Positions 1 through 7,892 of a DNA stretch of 64,000 nt are shown here, piece by piece. This DNA is from Haloarcula hispanica ATCC 33960. GTDB lineage: Archaea > Halobacteriota > Halobacteria > Halobacteriales > Haloarculaceae. Positions within the stretch are counted from its first letter, which is position 1. Each line of letters starts with the position of its first letter. Location: the NCBI RefSeq assembly GCF_000223905.1, contig NC_015948.1, positions 310,001 through 374,000 on the forward strand, given 5' to 3'. A program made the position numbers and the translations under genes. The notes under the pieces were generated by a model. It was given only the letters and a program-made list of their open reading frames with translations, ran no database searches and had not been told where the DNA came from.

Positions 1-971
1 TTCAGGATCACTGGCAGGCAATGTACCGCGGCGGCTTCTACCGCGGCGGCCCGGTCCTGATGTCTGCCATCGCCGGCATCGACCAAGCGCTGTGGGACAT
101 CAAGGGCAAGCAACTCGGCGCGCCGGTCCACCAGCTACTGGGCGGGCAGGCCCGGGACCGGATTCGGGTGTACCAGTGGATCGGCGGTGACGAGCCCTCC
201 GACGTGGCGAACGCCGCTCGGGAACAGGTCGACGCCGGGTTCACAGCGCTGAAGATGAACGCGACGCCCGAGATCGAGCGCGTCGACAACCCGGCCACTG
301 TCGAGGCCGCCGCGACCCGCCTCCGGGAGGTCAGGGAGGCCGTCGGCCCGGAGGTCGACATCGGCGTCGACTTCCACGGCCGCGTCACGAAGCCAATGGT
401 CAAGCGCCTGGCGTCCGCGATGGAGCCCTACGAACCGATGTTCATCGAGGAACCGGTGTTGCCCGAACACAACGACGCGCTGCCGGCGCTTGCGGCCCAC
501 ACCGACATCCCGATTGCGACCGGCGAGCGGATGTATTCGCGCTGGGACTACAAGGAGGTGTTCGAGGACGGGGCCGTCGACGTGATCCAGCCGGACCTCT
601 CCCACGCCGGCGGCATCACCGAGGTGTACAAGATCGCGTCGATGGCCGAGGCCTACGACGTGGCGATGGCCCCGCACTGCCCGCTCGGCCCGGTCGCGCT
701 GGCGTCCTGTGTTCAGGTCGACGCCTGCTCGCCCAACGCTCTCATCCAGGAGCAGAGCATCGACATCCACTACAACGAAACCACCGACGTGCTGGACTAC
801 CTTGCCGACCCGTCGGTGTTCGACTACGAGGACGGGTTCGTCACTGTCCCCACCGACCCCGGACTGGCTATCGACATCGACGAGGCGTTCCTCCGGGAGC
901 AGTCCCAGCAGGACGTCGACTGGCACAACCCCGTCTGGCGACACGACGACGGCAGCGTCGCCGAGTGGTAG
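1..971 (+). CDS. Gluconate/galactonate dehydratase, enolase superfamily (5' truncated)
   Basis: C-terminal part of a sugar-acid dehydratase. The open frame runs in from the window edge, so the ATG at 21 is internal. The family removes water from D-galactonate or D-gluconate to give the 2-keto-3-deoxy acid, which feeds the semi-phosphorylative Entner-Doudoroff route used by haloarchaea. The DgoD-type motifs appear in order: VDFHGR (metal Asp and acid/base His), FIEEPV and TGERMYSRWDYK (metal-binding acids) and APHCPLGP (general-base His). The DgoD-like signature is strong, but sequence alone does not separate gluconate from galactonate. The KDPG-type aldolase at 55020-55670 could act later in the same pathway but is not linked to it. 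Confidence 0.88.
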   Translation, partial: QDHWQAMYRGGFYRGGPVLMSAIAGIDQALWDIKGKQLGAPVHQLLGGQARDRIRVYQWIGGDEPSDVANAAREQVDAGFTALKMNATPEIERVDNPATVEAAATRLREVREAVGPEVDIGVDFHGRVTKPMVKRLASAMEPYEPMFIEEPVLPEHNDALPALAAHTDIPIATGERMYSRWDYKEVFEDGAVDVIQPDLSHAGGITEVYKIASMAEAYDVAMAPHCPLGPVALASCVQVDACSPNALIQEQSIDIHYNETTDVLDYLADPSVFDYEDGFVTVPTDPGLAIDIDEAFLREQSQQDVDWHNPVWRHDDGSVAEW

Positions 972-1095
972 CTCGGCGGCTCCTCATCGGTAACTGGCTA
1001 TCCTCTCGCACTCTCTCACCGGACAACTGTGAGACCGGCAGCACGGACACGCACCAAAGGAAAGGGCTCATATTCCGCGCCCGATACGTACCTGT

Positions 1096-1755
1096 ATGGC
1101 CTCCTCAACGTCGTGGAAGCGCGATTTCGCGAGCGGCCTTATTATCCTGTTGCCGCTGCTGGTGACGGTTTACGTTATCATCTATCTCTACTCTATCCTC
1201 GCGTCCGCGGCGGTCATCCCGGCGATTGACGGCGAACTGCTAGCGGCGCTCGGACTCCCCTCGGGAACGTCGTCTGTCGAACTCGCACGGGTGTTCACGA
1301 CGCTGATTATCTTCATCCTCATCGTGTTCTCTATCGGCTATCTGATGCGGACGGCCTTCGGCGACATCGTCGAACGGGCCATCGACGACGCGATGAACCA
1401 CGTCCCCGGGCTCCGGGTGGTGTACAACGCCTCGAAGATGGCGGTCGAGACGGCTGTCGGGGGAACCGAAGAACTCCAGGCGCCGGTGAAACTCGAAGTG
1501 TGGGACGGGATGCGGATGACCGCGTTCAAAACGGGCCAGACGACCGAGGACGGCCGCGAGGTGCTCTTCTTGCCGACAGCGCCGAACATCACGACCGGCT
1601 ACGTCGTCGAGGTCGAACCGCACCGCTACGAGGAAATCGACGAGCGCGTCGAAGAGGCGCTGACACGGATTCTCAGCGCCGGGTTCGGCGATACGGACCG
1701 TAGTACCGCCACGCCGATTCCGGTCGCCGACGAGGAAGACCTCGCGGACGATTAG
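1096..1755 (+). CDS. DUF502 family membrane protein
   Basis: A 219-residue protein of the DUF502 family, whose biochemical role is unknown. Two hydrophobic segments (about residues 13-38 and 66-88) sit in the first half. The remainder is a soluble acidic domain with conserved-looking stretches such as PGLRVVYNASKM and LPTAPNITTGYVVEV, typical of the family. It is monocistronic. A TATA-like tcatatt lies about 25-30 bases before the ATG and there is no clear Shine-Dalgarno, which fits a leaderless message. It converges on ilvE, with only about 20 bases between the stops. Confidence 0.8.
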   Translation: MASSTSWKRDFASGLIILLPLLVTVYVIIYLYSILASAAVIPAIDGELLAALGLPSGTSSVELARVFTTLIIFILIVFSIGYLMRTAFGDIVERAIDDAMNHVPGLRVVYNASKMAVETAVGGTEELQAPVKLEVWDGMRMTAFKTGQTTEDGREVLFLPTAPNITTGYVVEVEPHRYEEIDERVEEALTRILSAGFGDTDRSTATPIPVADEEDLADD

Positions 1756-1775
1756 CCGCGCGGTTCAGTACCCGC

Positions 1776-2708
1776 TCAGACGTAGTGGAACCACTCTTCG
1801 CGGTCGCCGCTCTCGATGACGTCGAAGAAGGCTGACTGGAGTTCGTCGGTGACCGGTCCCTTGGTCCCTTCGCCGATCTCGTTGTCGTCGACGCTTCGGA
1901 TGGGCGTGACCTCCGCCGCCGTGCCGGTAAAGAACAGCTCGTCAGCGGTGTATAGCTCACCGCGGGAGATGGTCGCTTCCTCGTGGACGGTGTAGCCCAT
2001 CTCCTCGGCGAGCGTGATTGCGGTGTTGCGGGTGATGCCTTCGAGGATGCTCTCGGCCAGTCCGGGCGTGTAGATTTCTCCGTCCCGGACCATGAAGATG
2101 TTCTCGCCCGGCCCTTCGGCGACGTTGCCTTCCTTGTTCAGGACGATAGCTTCGGTGTAGCCGTTCCGGCGGGCCTCCTCGCCGGCGAGCATGCTGTTGA
2201 CGTACAGCCCCGTCGTCTTGATGTTGGTCGGAATCTGGCTGGAGGCGTGCTTGCGCCAGGACGACACCATCACGTCGACGCCCTCTTCCAGCGCTTCCTC
2301 GCCCAGATACGCGCCCCACGGCCACGCGGCGATGGTGGTCTTCGTCGGGCAGTCCTTCGGGCTCACGCCGAGCGAATCGAAGCCGTAGTAAACGATGGGG
2401 CGGATGTAACACGACTCGAACCCTTCCGTTTCGATGAGTTCCGTCGTCGCCTCGGTGAGTTCGTCCTTGCTGAACTCGATGTCGAGGTCGTAGGGCTTCG
2501 CGGACTTGTACAGGCGGTCGAGGTGTTCTTCCCAGCGGAAGACGGCCGGCCCCTGCTCGGTGTCGTAACAGCGAACGCCCTCGAAAACGCCGGTCCCGTA
2601 GTGCAGCGCGTGCGTGAGGACGTGGGTCTGAGCGTCCTCGAAGTCGACGAACTCGCCGTCCATCCAGATGCGGTCGGTTCCCTCGAACATCTCTGGACGG
2701 TCGCTCAT
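1776..2708 (-). CDS. ilvE: Branched-chain amino acid aminotransferase
   Basis: A PLP-dependent class IV transaminase of 310 residues that moves the amino group between glutamate and the 2-oxo acids of leucine, isoleucine and valine, the last step of their synthesis. Lys164 in NIKTTGLYVNS is the expected PLP Schiff-base lysine. VAEGPGENIF is the cofactor-phosphate signature of the family. I chose the ATG at 2708 (MSDRPEM) because it has a strong GGAGGGG ribosome site and the family N-terminus begins there. The frame stays open 72 codons further upstream, but that part looks non-coding. The start overlaps the stop of a 25-codon upstream ORF (ATGA), suggesting coupled translation. Confidence 0.93.
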   Translation of the reverse strand: MSDRPEMFEGTDRIWMDGEFVDFEDAQTHVLTHALHYGTGVFEGVRCYDTEQGPAVFRWEEHLDRLYKSAKPYDLDIEFSKDELTEATTELIETEGFESCYIRPIVYYGFDSLGVSPKDCPTKTTIAAWPWGAYLGEEALEEGVDVMVSSWRKHASSQIPTNIKTTGLYVNSMLAGEEARRNGYTEAIVLNKEGNVAEGPGENIFMVRDGEIYTPGLAESILEGITRNTAITLAEEMGYTVHEEATISRGELYTADELFFTGTAAEVTPIRSVDDNEIGEGTKGPVTDELQSAFFDVIESGDREEWFHYV

Positions 2709-2782
2709 CGCACGACCCCTCCGGTGAGTTGACAGTCGTGATGCCCGCGGGTGATGCCTCCTGCTGTCTCGTCGTGTGTCAT
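2705..2782 (-). CDS. Short upstream ORF overlapping ilvE (25 residues)
   Basis: This frame begins with ATG at 2782 and reads MTHDETAGGITRGHHDCQLT then five more residues, stopping on the TGA that shares ATGA with the ilvE start. A TTAA-containing TATA-like element lies about 25-30 bases before its ATG, so a leaderless ilvE transcript would begin close to this codon. The ilvE ribosome site (GGAGGGG) lies inside it. It may be a leader peptide for translational coupling or a tiny HHxC protein. Nothing in its composition (one Leu, one Ile, two Val) argues strongly for classical attenuation. Function unknown. Confidence 0.4.
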   Translation of the reverse strand: MTHDETAGGITRGHHDCQLTGGVVR

Positions 2783-2922
2783 ATCTACCCCATTGATTCC
2801 CTTGGTTAAGAGTGTTGACGATACCCCCGCGGGTCAGGGTCGCGTTGTCTCGTACGGCCAGTACGGAGCACTGCCCCGGCGAGCACAAACGCTTTAGTGG
2901 AATCTGGCCGTCCGCACCGCAC

Positions 2923-3153
2923 ATGTCCTCCCTGAAGCGGTCGCTCCACCGCAGCGTCGCTGTCCTGTTGCTTCCGCTGGGCCTGCTCCTGATTCAGGCC
3001 GAGGTCATCACGCGAAATCTCTCCGGCGTCGTCGAATCACCGGTGCCCGGGCTCTCTCGGGCCGTGGGTATCGCTTTGTTCACTGGAGCGACGCTGTACC
3101 TCGTCGCCAGCGGTCTCAGACAACTTGCAGCGGCGGCGGATACTCCATTCTGA
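2923..3153 (+). CDS. Small membrane protein, unknown function
   Basis: A 76-residue protein with two hydrophobic stretches (about residues 9-24 and 42-62) separated by a short polar loop, probably a two-pass membrane protein. I chose the ATG at 2923 over the open-frame start at 2812 because the upstream part is rich in Pro, Arg and His and lacks haloarchaeal codon bias. The sequence aacgcttta about 30 bases upstream may be the promoter. It is divergent from ilvE and has no operon partner. I recognise no family. Confidence 0.55.
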   Translation: MSSLKRSLHRSVAVLLLPLGLLLIQAEVITRNLSGVVESPVPGLSRAVGIALFTGATLYLVASGLRQLAAAADTPF

Positions 3154-3289
3154 CTCGCAAACCGGTCCAGTCCCGTGATTGCTGGAAATAAACACTGGCT
3201 GTCTGCTTCCCACACTGTCGGACGTTGCTCTCTCAATAATTCTGCGGCACGGAGTGGTGACTACTCTGTCTCAGCTACAGCCACCAGTA

Positions 3290-3964
3290 TCAGTCGAATC
3301 GCTCTAGCAGGCTGGCACCTTCGACGTACACAAGCCCTTCGCGGTCGGCGTAGGCCCGCGCTGCTGCCGGGGGCAGCGCTGCGCCCGTCTCATCGTCCAG
3401 CATCTCACAGACGACAGCGGCTTCTGGCTGGTCGGCTGCGGCCGCGAGCGCGAGCGCGAGTTCGGTGTGGCCCTCGCGGTCGGCCAGGCCGTCCGGGGCT
3501 GCCCGGAGGAGGTGGACGTGGCCCGGTGACCGGAAGGCATCGCTGAACGCGTCCGGGGCCGGGTCCGCCGCGACGGCGGCCAGTTCCCGAATCGTCAGCG
3601 AGCGGTCGTCGTCGGTGATCCCGGTGAACGTGTCGCGGTGGTTCACCGTCAGCGAGAACGAGGAGCGCTCGTCGTAGGCGAGGTCGTGGTCGGCCGCCGT
3701 CGGATGGTCGAGGACCTCCTGCATGAACGGCAGTTCCAGCGCCTCGGCGACGCGGTCCGAGAGCGCGACGCAGACGAGGCCCCCGGCGTCGTTGCGCATC
3801 CGGGCGACGGCGTCGGGGCTGACGGCCCCGGCCGGGTAGACGAGGTCGGTTTCGCCTTCGCGGTCGGCGGCGTCGTGGATCAGCACCGGCTCGCCGCGGG
3901 CGAAGGCGGCGACGGCGTCGGCCACGCTGTCGGCGTCGACGGCGGTTTCCTCACTCCGAGACAT
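3290..3964 (-). CDS. ribB: 3,4-dihydroxy-2-butanone 4-phosphate synthase
   Basis: Converts ribulose 5-phosphate to 3,4-dihydroxy-2-butanone 4-phosphate and formate, supplying the four-carbon unit of riboflavin. The 224-residue length is right for a stand-alone Rib[16 protein letters not shown] near residue 32 is the metal- and substrate-binding acidic loop, and [17 protein letters not shown] and [10 protein letters not shown] match the two other conserved blocks; the glycine and the histidines are in place. It overlaps the riboflavin kinase/regulator gene by 14 bases and is probably transcribed with it from the same regulated promoter. Confidence 0.93.
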   Translation of the reverse strand: MSRSEETAVDADSVADAVAAFARGEPVLIHDAADREGETDLVYPAGAVSPDAVARMRNDAGGLVCVALSDRVAEALELPFMQEVLDHPTAADHDLAYDERSSFSLTVNHRDTFTGITDDDRSLTIRELAAVAADPAPDAFSDAFRSPGHVHLLRAAPDGLADREGHTELALALAAAADQPEAAVVCEMLDDETGAALPPAAARAYADREGLVYVEGASLLERFD

Positions 3965-4649
3965 GCACGATCACCTCGTCACCGTCGGCCAGTTCCAGCA
4001 CCTCGCGGAGCTTCTCGGGCGCGATTACTTCGAGTTGCTCCTCGCCGTGGTGGGTTCGCTCGGGCGCGATGACGTGGGCCGGCTCGTACTCGCCGTCGCT
4101 GCCCTCTATCGAAGCGGGGTAGCAGTACGCGGGGCCGTACGTCCGCTCGTCGTCTTCCCACCCCTCGATGGTGACCGGTTCGATGGCGCTCATCCGCGCT
4201 CGCTTGCGGACGCTCTCGGCCGTGAGTTCGAGGTTGAGCGTGCCCGCGAACGGCTCGTACCCCAGTCGCTCGATGAACTGCTCCATGTAGCCCGGCAGCG
4301 TGATGTAGTGTCGTCCCTCTCCCATCCCCGAGGTGACGACGCCGGTCAGGTCGACGCTGGCGTCGGACTCGAAGATCCGCCGGTAGTCGGCGTACTCCGA
4401 CTGGAGGCGGCGTTCACCGTCCCCGGTCAGTTCGACCTCTTGCCCGTCGCTGACGATGTCCCGGGCCAGTAGCCCGGCGTCTTCGAGCCGCTGGAGCCGC
4501 CGCGAGGCGGTCTGGTTCGAGGCGTCCAGCCGTTCCGCGAGATCGGCACAGGATACCTTTGCCGACTCGTCGAGCGCACCGTCGAGGGCGAGCAGTTTCA
4601 GCGTCGCCAGTTCGTCCCGACCGACGCCCTGTCCCGTTGATTCAGCCAT
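3951..4649 (-). CDS. rbkR: CTP-dependent riboflavin kinase fused to DNA-binding domain (RbkR)
   Basis: A bifunctional protein of 232 residues. The N-terminal winged helix-turn-helix (about residues 10-85, including [19 protein letters not shown]) is followed by an archaeal CTP-dependent riboflavin kinase domain (about 95-232) that makes [15 protein letters not shown] and [10 protein letters not shown] are its characteristic blocks. Archaeal proteins with this layout, named RbkR, are known to regulate riboflavin genes. The ATG at 4649 (MAEST) fits the domain start; the open frame extends 42 more codons, across the predicted operator. The downstream partner is ribB. Autoregulation through the three half-sites at 4691-4715 is my inference. 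Confidence 0.9.
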   Translation of the reverse strand: MAESTGQGVGRDELATLKLLALDGALDESAKVSCADLAERLDASNQTASRRLQRLEDAGLLARDIVSDGQEVELTGDGERRLQSEYADYRRIFESDASVDLTGVVTSGMGEGRHYITLPGYMEQFIERLGYEPFAGTLNLELTAESVRKRARMSAIEPVTIEGWEDDERTYGPAYCYPASIEGSDGEYEPAHVIAPERTHHGEEQLEVIAPEKLREVLELADGDEVIVHVSE

Positions 4650-4689
4650 GCATTGCAGTAGGGATTCCCGCCGGATAAGCATACCGAAG

Positions 4690-4715
4690 GTGGAATGCAT
4701 TCCACTTTTGGAATG
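4690..4715. promoter_or_regulatory. Probable RbkR operator: triple TGGAATG half-sites
   Basis: A perfect 16-base palindrome GTGGAATGCATTCCAC (4690-4705) is followed after four bases by a third half-site, TGGAATG (4709-4715). This gives two overlapping inverted repeats, one with zero spacing and one with a 4-base spacer. It lies 41-66 bases before the rbkR ATG, directly upstream of the TATA-like element (cttatcc on the minus strand, about 4670-4680). The position and symmetry suit binding by a dimeric winged-helix regulator, most simply RbkR itself. Confidence 0.65.
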
Positions 4716-4803
4716 GAGAAAAACTGGTACGGGGTTGGTAGCAGAAGCGCGTCTTACCGTTTCTACTGGATACAATTCAAGCCGCTGCCTAACACGTTCG
4801 GCC

Positions 4804-4823
4804 CTATCACACTGCTGTGATAG
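4804..4823. repeat. Perfect hairpin, 8-base stem
   Basis: CTATCACA (4804-4811), a CTGC loop and TGTGATAG (4816-4823) form a perfect stem-loop in the gap between rbkR and the hypothetical gene at 4915-5319. It lies about 92 bases past the stop of that gene and 155 bases upstream of the rbkR start. No T-tract follows on either strand, so it is not an obvious terminator. It could be an operator or an RNA hairpin. Confidence 0.45.
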
Positions 4824-4914
4824 ATGATAAGACGCGGCTGGGAGACACTGGTCGAAAATGCATCATGAGACCGCGAAACCGGGTATCGGCCCCGATTCGT
4901 TTCGATTGGGCTAT

Positions 4915-5319
4915 TCAGAGGCTGCCTTCGAGCAACGAGACAATGGACTCTGTCCGTTTGTCGACTTTGTCCATGTTGGTGCATGGCTCTTTATCAACCG
5001 TGAGGACTCCATCGCTGTAGTTGATCTCACCAGTCATCCCTGCGACGTTCTTGAACACGACCGACTCCAGCTCTGCTTCAAGCGCTTCCCGCCCCAATTT
5101 GTCGCTACAGATTGCCTCGAAGGCACTGATTGTCGGTAGAAAATAGACTTTCGTCCACCCTTCGAACCAGAGCTCTTCGTTGACTCTCTCGTCGATAAGT
5201 GATTCCCACTGGATATCGAGATCGACCTCAAAACCCGCTGCGTCGTCAATTGAATCCTTTAGCGACGGCATTTCTTCTTCCTGAAACTCCTTTACTTTTC
5301 GCTTACTTTTTAGATCCAT
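4915..5319 (-). CDS. Hypothetical protein, 134 residues
   Basis: I do not recognise this gene. It encodes an acidic, apparently soluble protein, with a basic start (MDLKSKRKVKEF) followed by a mixed alpha/beta-like body and no signal peptide or membrane span. Third codon positions are less GC-rich than in flanking genes and the surrounding sequence is AT-rich, suggesting a recent arrival or an accessory gene. The reading frame is open throughout, and an AT-rich promoter region (taatattaatgg) lies directly before the ATG on the minus strand. A partial orphan toxin, immunity or phage-type protein cannot be excluded. Confidence 0.55.
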   Translation of the reverse strand: MDLKSKRKVKEFQEEEMPSLKDSIDDAAGFEVDLDIQWESLIDERVNEELWFEGWTKVYFLPTISAFEAICSDKLGREALEAELESVVFKNVAGMTGEINYSDGVLTVDKEPCTNMDKVDKRTESIVSLLEGSL

Positions 5320-5633
5320 TAATATTCACGCGATTGAAAATACGCCCCCTTATGTATTTAATACTATTCTTTCGGACTACGATCTTTCACTACGAGTGGC
5401 ACTCCTGAGTGGTGTCTGGCCAGTTCTTTCCACTCCTACGCAAACTCGAAAAGAGCGCTCTCGATAGGACAGAATCAAACCCACCGGCTCCATTCCTCTG
5501 GATCTGTAAGAACAAGCGGATTAACCGCTATTCAACGGAGCAGGCGAAAAAGCGACTGCCTTCGCTCACGGTTTCGCTGTTCGCATTGTGGTCCCACTCC
5601 GCTCGACTTGCGTCCCGATGTCGTACATGGCAC
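5320..5633. other. Gene-free AT-rich interval
   Basis: About 310 bases between the hypothetical gene and taw1, which both read leftwards. The left half (5320-5400) is AT-rich and holds the likely promoter of the hypothetical gene. The right half has short open frames, all continuations of non-coding shadows. I see no RNA gene or repeat here. Confidence 0.6.
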
Positions 5634-6614
5634 TCAGTACTCGACGAGCGAATCCTGCTCCCAGAACTCGCTCGACTTCTCCAGTTTCGGAACCCATGTG
5701 TTCTCGTCCTCGGCGAGCATCGCCACGCGGGAGTCTTCGACCTCCTTCAGCACGTCGTGGTCGGGGAGGTACTCGCCCATCTCTCGTGTGAACTCCCGGA
5801 CCTCGCTGTGGTCGGGCATCGAGTCGCGGTCGAGGCGGCCCCGCGAGTGGCCGACGTGCATGTACGCCTTCATCTCGACGAAGTCCGCATCGGCCCGGTC
5901 ACACATCGCCGCGTACCACTCGGGGTGGTGCATGTTGTGGCCTTTGACCAGCGTCGTCCGGATGACGGTGCGGGTGTCGTCTTTCTCGGCCAGCACGTCC
6001 AGCGTATCGATGAGCGAGTCCCAGGCGTCGTCCTCCATCGCCTGCACCGTCGAGTCGAACGTCTGGCGGTCGGCGGCGTCGACGGAGACGTACAGTTGCG
6101 TGGGGTCACACCGCTCCAGCATCTCCGTGTTGGTCCCGTTGGAGACGAGGAAGGTGGTGATGTCGCGGTCGTGGAACTCCTCGATGAGTTCCGGCAGGTG
6201 CGGGTAGAGCGTGGGTTCGCCGTCCAGCGAGATGGCGACGTGGCGCGGTTCCATCGCCTGGTCGAACACCTCGCGCGGGACTTCATCGTTGCCCCCGAAG
6301 CCCGACAACAGTTTCCGCTGGAGTTCCACGGAGGCGTCGGCGACCGCCGCGGGGTCGTCCCACTCCACGTCGCCGAGTTCGTAGGCGTGGCCGGCGTGGT
6401 CCCGCCAGCAGAACACGCACCGCTCGTTGCATTTCACGACCGGCGTCATCTGGATGCAGCGGTGGGACTCGATACCGTAGAAGATGTACTTGTAACACTT
6501 CCCTTCGCCGCGAAGGGCGTTTTTCGTCCAGCCGCAGGTCTGGGCGGCCGTGTGGTTCTCGCTGTGGTAGGCCGGGTCCGAGACCTGCTTCGGACCGCCG
6601 TCGGCGTCACTCAT
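5634..6614 (-). CDS. taw1: tRNA 4-demethylwyosine synthase (radical SAM)
   Basis: A radical-SAM enzyme of 326 residues that condenses N1-methylguanosine-37 of tRNA-Phe with pyruvate-derived carbons to build the tricyclic 4-demethylwyosine. The CNERCVFC motif (Cys62, Cys66, Cys69) binds the SAM cluster. Cys27, Cys40 and Cys53 have the spacing of the second iron-sulfur cluster known in archaeal Taw1. SLDGEPTLYPHLPEL matches the family. I chose the ATG at 6614 (MSDADGG); a TTG five codons upstream is possible but less likely. It is not in an operon. The large open frame on the opposite strand (5409-6710) is a shadow. Confidence 0.93.
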   Translation of the reverse strand: MSDADGGPKQVSDPAYHSENHTAAQTCGWTKNALRGEGKCYKYIFYGIESHRCIQMTPVVKCNERCVFCWRDHAGHAYELGDVEWDDPAAVADASVELQRKLLSGFGGNDEVPREVFDQAMEPRHVAISLDGEPTLYPHLPELIEEFHDRDITTFLVSNGTNTEMLERCDPTQLYVSVDAADRQTFDSTVQAMEDDAWDSLIDTLDVLAEKDDTRTVIRTTLVKGHNMHHPEWYAAMCDRADADFVEMKAYMHVGHSRGRLDRDSMPDHSEVREFTREMGEYLPDHDVLKEVEDSRVAMLAEDENTWVPKLEKSSEFWEQDSLVEY

Positions 6615-6696
6615 TGCTGTCGGCTTCAACAGCCAGCGGCAAAAACTCCCGGATGTTGCGCGTCAGTCACGATACGCTCGGACCGCGTGTGGCAAC

Positions 6697-6834
6697 TTAC
6701 GTCAGCTTGACGATGGGGTTGCTCATGTGGTGGCCGACGACGTTGCCGTTCTCCATGATCCGGTCGTAGCCATCGTCGTCAACTTCGATTCGGGTTTCGC
6801 TGTCCTTCTGCATCAGATAGAGTGTTTTGTTCAT
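6697..6834 (-). CDS. Small conserved-looking protein, 45 residues
   Basis: A short frame starting at ATG 6834 (MNKTLYLMQKDSETRIEVDD) and ending with SNPIVKLT. It is acidic in the middle, predicted soluble, with a beta-strand-rich look and two adjacent histidines (VVGHHMSN). Codon use is haloarchaeal, with G or C at most third positions, and an AT-rich stretch (ctagtagttctgg, further upstream tatac) precedes the start, so I consider it a real small protein. Function unknown. It is divergent from the zinc-ribbon gene at 6979-7146. Confidence 0.6.
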   Translation of the reverse strand: MNKTLYLMQKDSETRIEVDDDGYDRIMENGNVVGHHMSNPIVKLT

Positions 6835-6978
6835 ACACCTGTGGATGCCCCTGATAGGCAAGACCAGAACTACTAGGTGTATAGATACGCGCTGTGATGT
6901 ATGCTATATGTATCAAACCCCGGCGGAGATGTATCTCAGCCGGAAGATTTTGGGGGCTCCGGATAGTGAGTACATAGT

Positions 6979-7146
6979 ATGGGTGTGCTTGACACGGTCT
7001 CCGAGCTGTTCGGCTCCGGGGACCAGCACTACCGGTTCCGCTGTGACGACTGCGGGACCGAGTTCGCACAGCGCGTGGCGACAGTCGAGGACCTGACCTG
7101 TCCGGAGTGTGGCGCTGGGGCGGTGCGGCCGGCCGAAGCGGCGTGA
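6979..7146 (+). CDS. Small zinc-ribbon protein, 55 residues
   Basis: Starts MGVLDTVSELFGSGDQHYRF and carries two zinc knuckles, CDDCG and CPECG, spaced as in a rubredoxin-like zinc ribbon. It is one of three tiny CxxC-CxxC proteins in this window (the others are at 51077 and 51338). Haloarchaea encode many such proteins and the known ones act as regulators or adaptors, but no specific role can be read here. The region before the ATG is AT-rich. It converges on the AhpD-like gene. Confidence 0.7.
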   Translation: MGVLDTVSELFGSGDQHYRFRCDDCGTEFAQRVATVEDLTCPECGAGAVRPAEAA

Positions 7147-7171
7147 GGTTGGGGTGCCACTAAGCCCCGAG

Positions 7172-7744
7172 TCAGCGGCCCAGATCGTAGAACTCGTCGT
7201 TCGGACGGATGTCGGCGAGCTGTGCCAGCCGGTTCGAGAGGTTGAAGAAGGCGGCGACGCTGCCGATGTCCCAGATCGCGCGGCGGCTGTAGCCGTGGTC
7301 CTCCAGCCGTTCGAGGTCTGCGTCCTCGATACGGGCGGGCGATTCTGTCAGCTTCACCGCGAAATCCAGCATCGCCTTGTGCGTCTCGTTGATGTCCGCA
7401 GTTCGGTGGTTCGCGGCGACCTGCTCGGCGAGCTTGGGTGCGTCGGCGTAAATACGCAGCAGCGCACCGTGGGCGACGATACAGTAGAGGCAGTCGTTGA
7501 CGCCGCTGACGGCGACGATTATCATCTCGACTTCCTCGCGTTCCAGCGCCGTCTGCTCGACCAGCGCGTCGTGGTACGCGAAAAAGGCCCGGAAGTGCGA
7601 GGGACGATAGGCCATCGCCGGGAAGATGTTCGGCGTGAAGCCGGCGCGTTCGGTCTCCTCTTCGATGCGTTCCTGCAGGTCTTCGGGGAGGTCGTCGATG
7701 TCGGGGGTTTCGAACCGAGCCATCACTGTGTCGGAGTCTGCCAT
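7172..7744 (-). CDS. AhpD-like peroxidase-related protein
   Basis: A 190-residue protein of the carboxymuconolactone decarboxylase/AhpD superfamily. The redox centre CLYCIVAHG (Cys85, Cys88, His92) follows the conserved acidic REEVEM helix, as in the peroxidase-related enzymes that reduce hydroperoxides using a CxxC pair. An all-alpha fold is expected. I chose the ATG at 7744 (MADSDTV); the open frame runs 17 codons further with no support. It probably acts in the cytosol against organic hydroperoxides, but the electron donor is unknown. No operon partner is seen. Confidence 0.85.
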   Translation of the reverse strand: MADSDTVMARFETPDIDDLPEDLQERIEEETERAGFTPNIFPAMAYRPSHFRAFFAYHDALVEQTALEREEVEMIIVAVSGVNDCLYCIVAHGALLRIYADAPKLAEQVAANHRTADINETHKAMLDFAVKLTESPARIEDADLERLEDHGYSRRAIWDIGSVAAFFNLSNRLAQLADIRPNDEFYDLGR

Positions 7745-7892
7745 ACCACACGTCCGTCCGGCCGCGGCTTGAAAGTTAGCTGCCTGTCTGGCCATGGCTG
7801 GCGAGAGCTGCTGTATAGTTCTTCCGGGGACGTGGCACGAGGTCGAACAGCCACGCCGGCTCTTTTGCTAGGCGGCGCGACCGTTCGTATGC

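Noticed and set aside
135-944. Long minus-strand frame opposite the sugar-acid dehydratase
   Set aside because: It is a shadow of the enolase-superfamily gene: repetitive Val/Arg/Asp/Gly text with no motif, arising from GC-rich codons read backwards.
5409-6710. 433-codon + strand frame
   Set aside because: Lies opposite taw1, whose radical-SAM and extra Cys motifs are unmistakable. The + frame is Val/Arg/His-rich with no domain.
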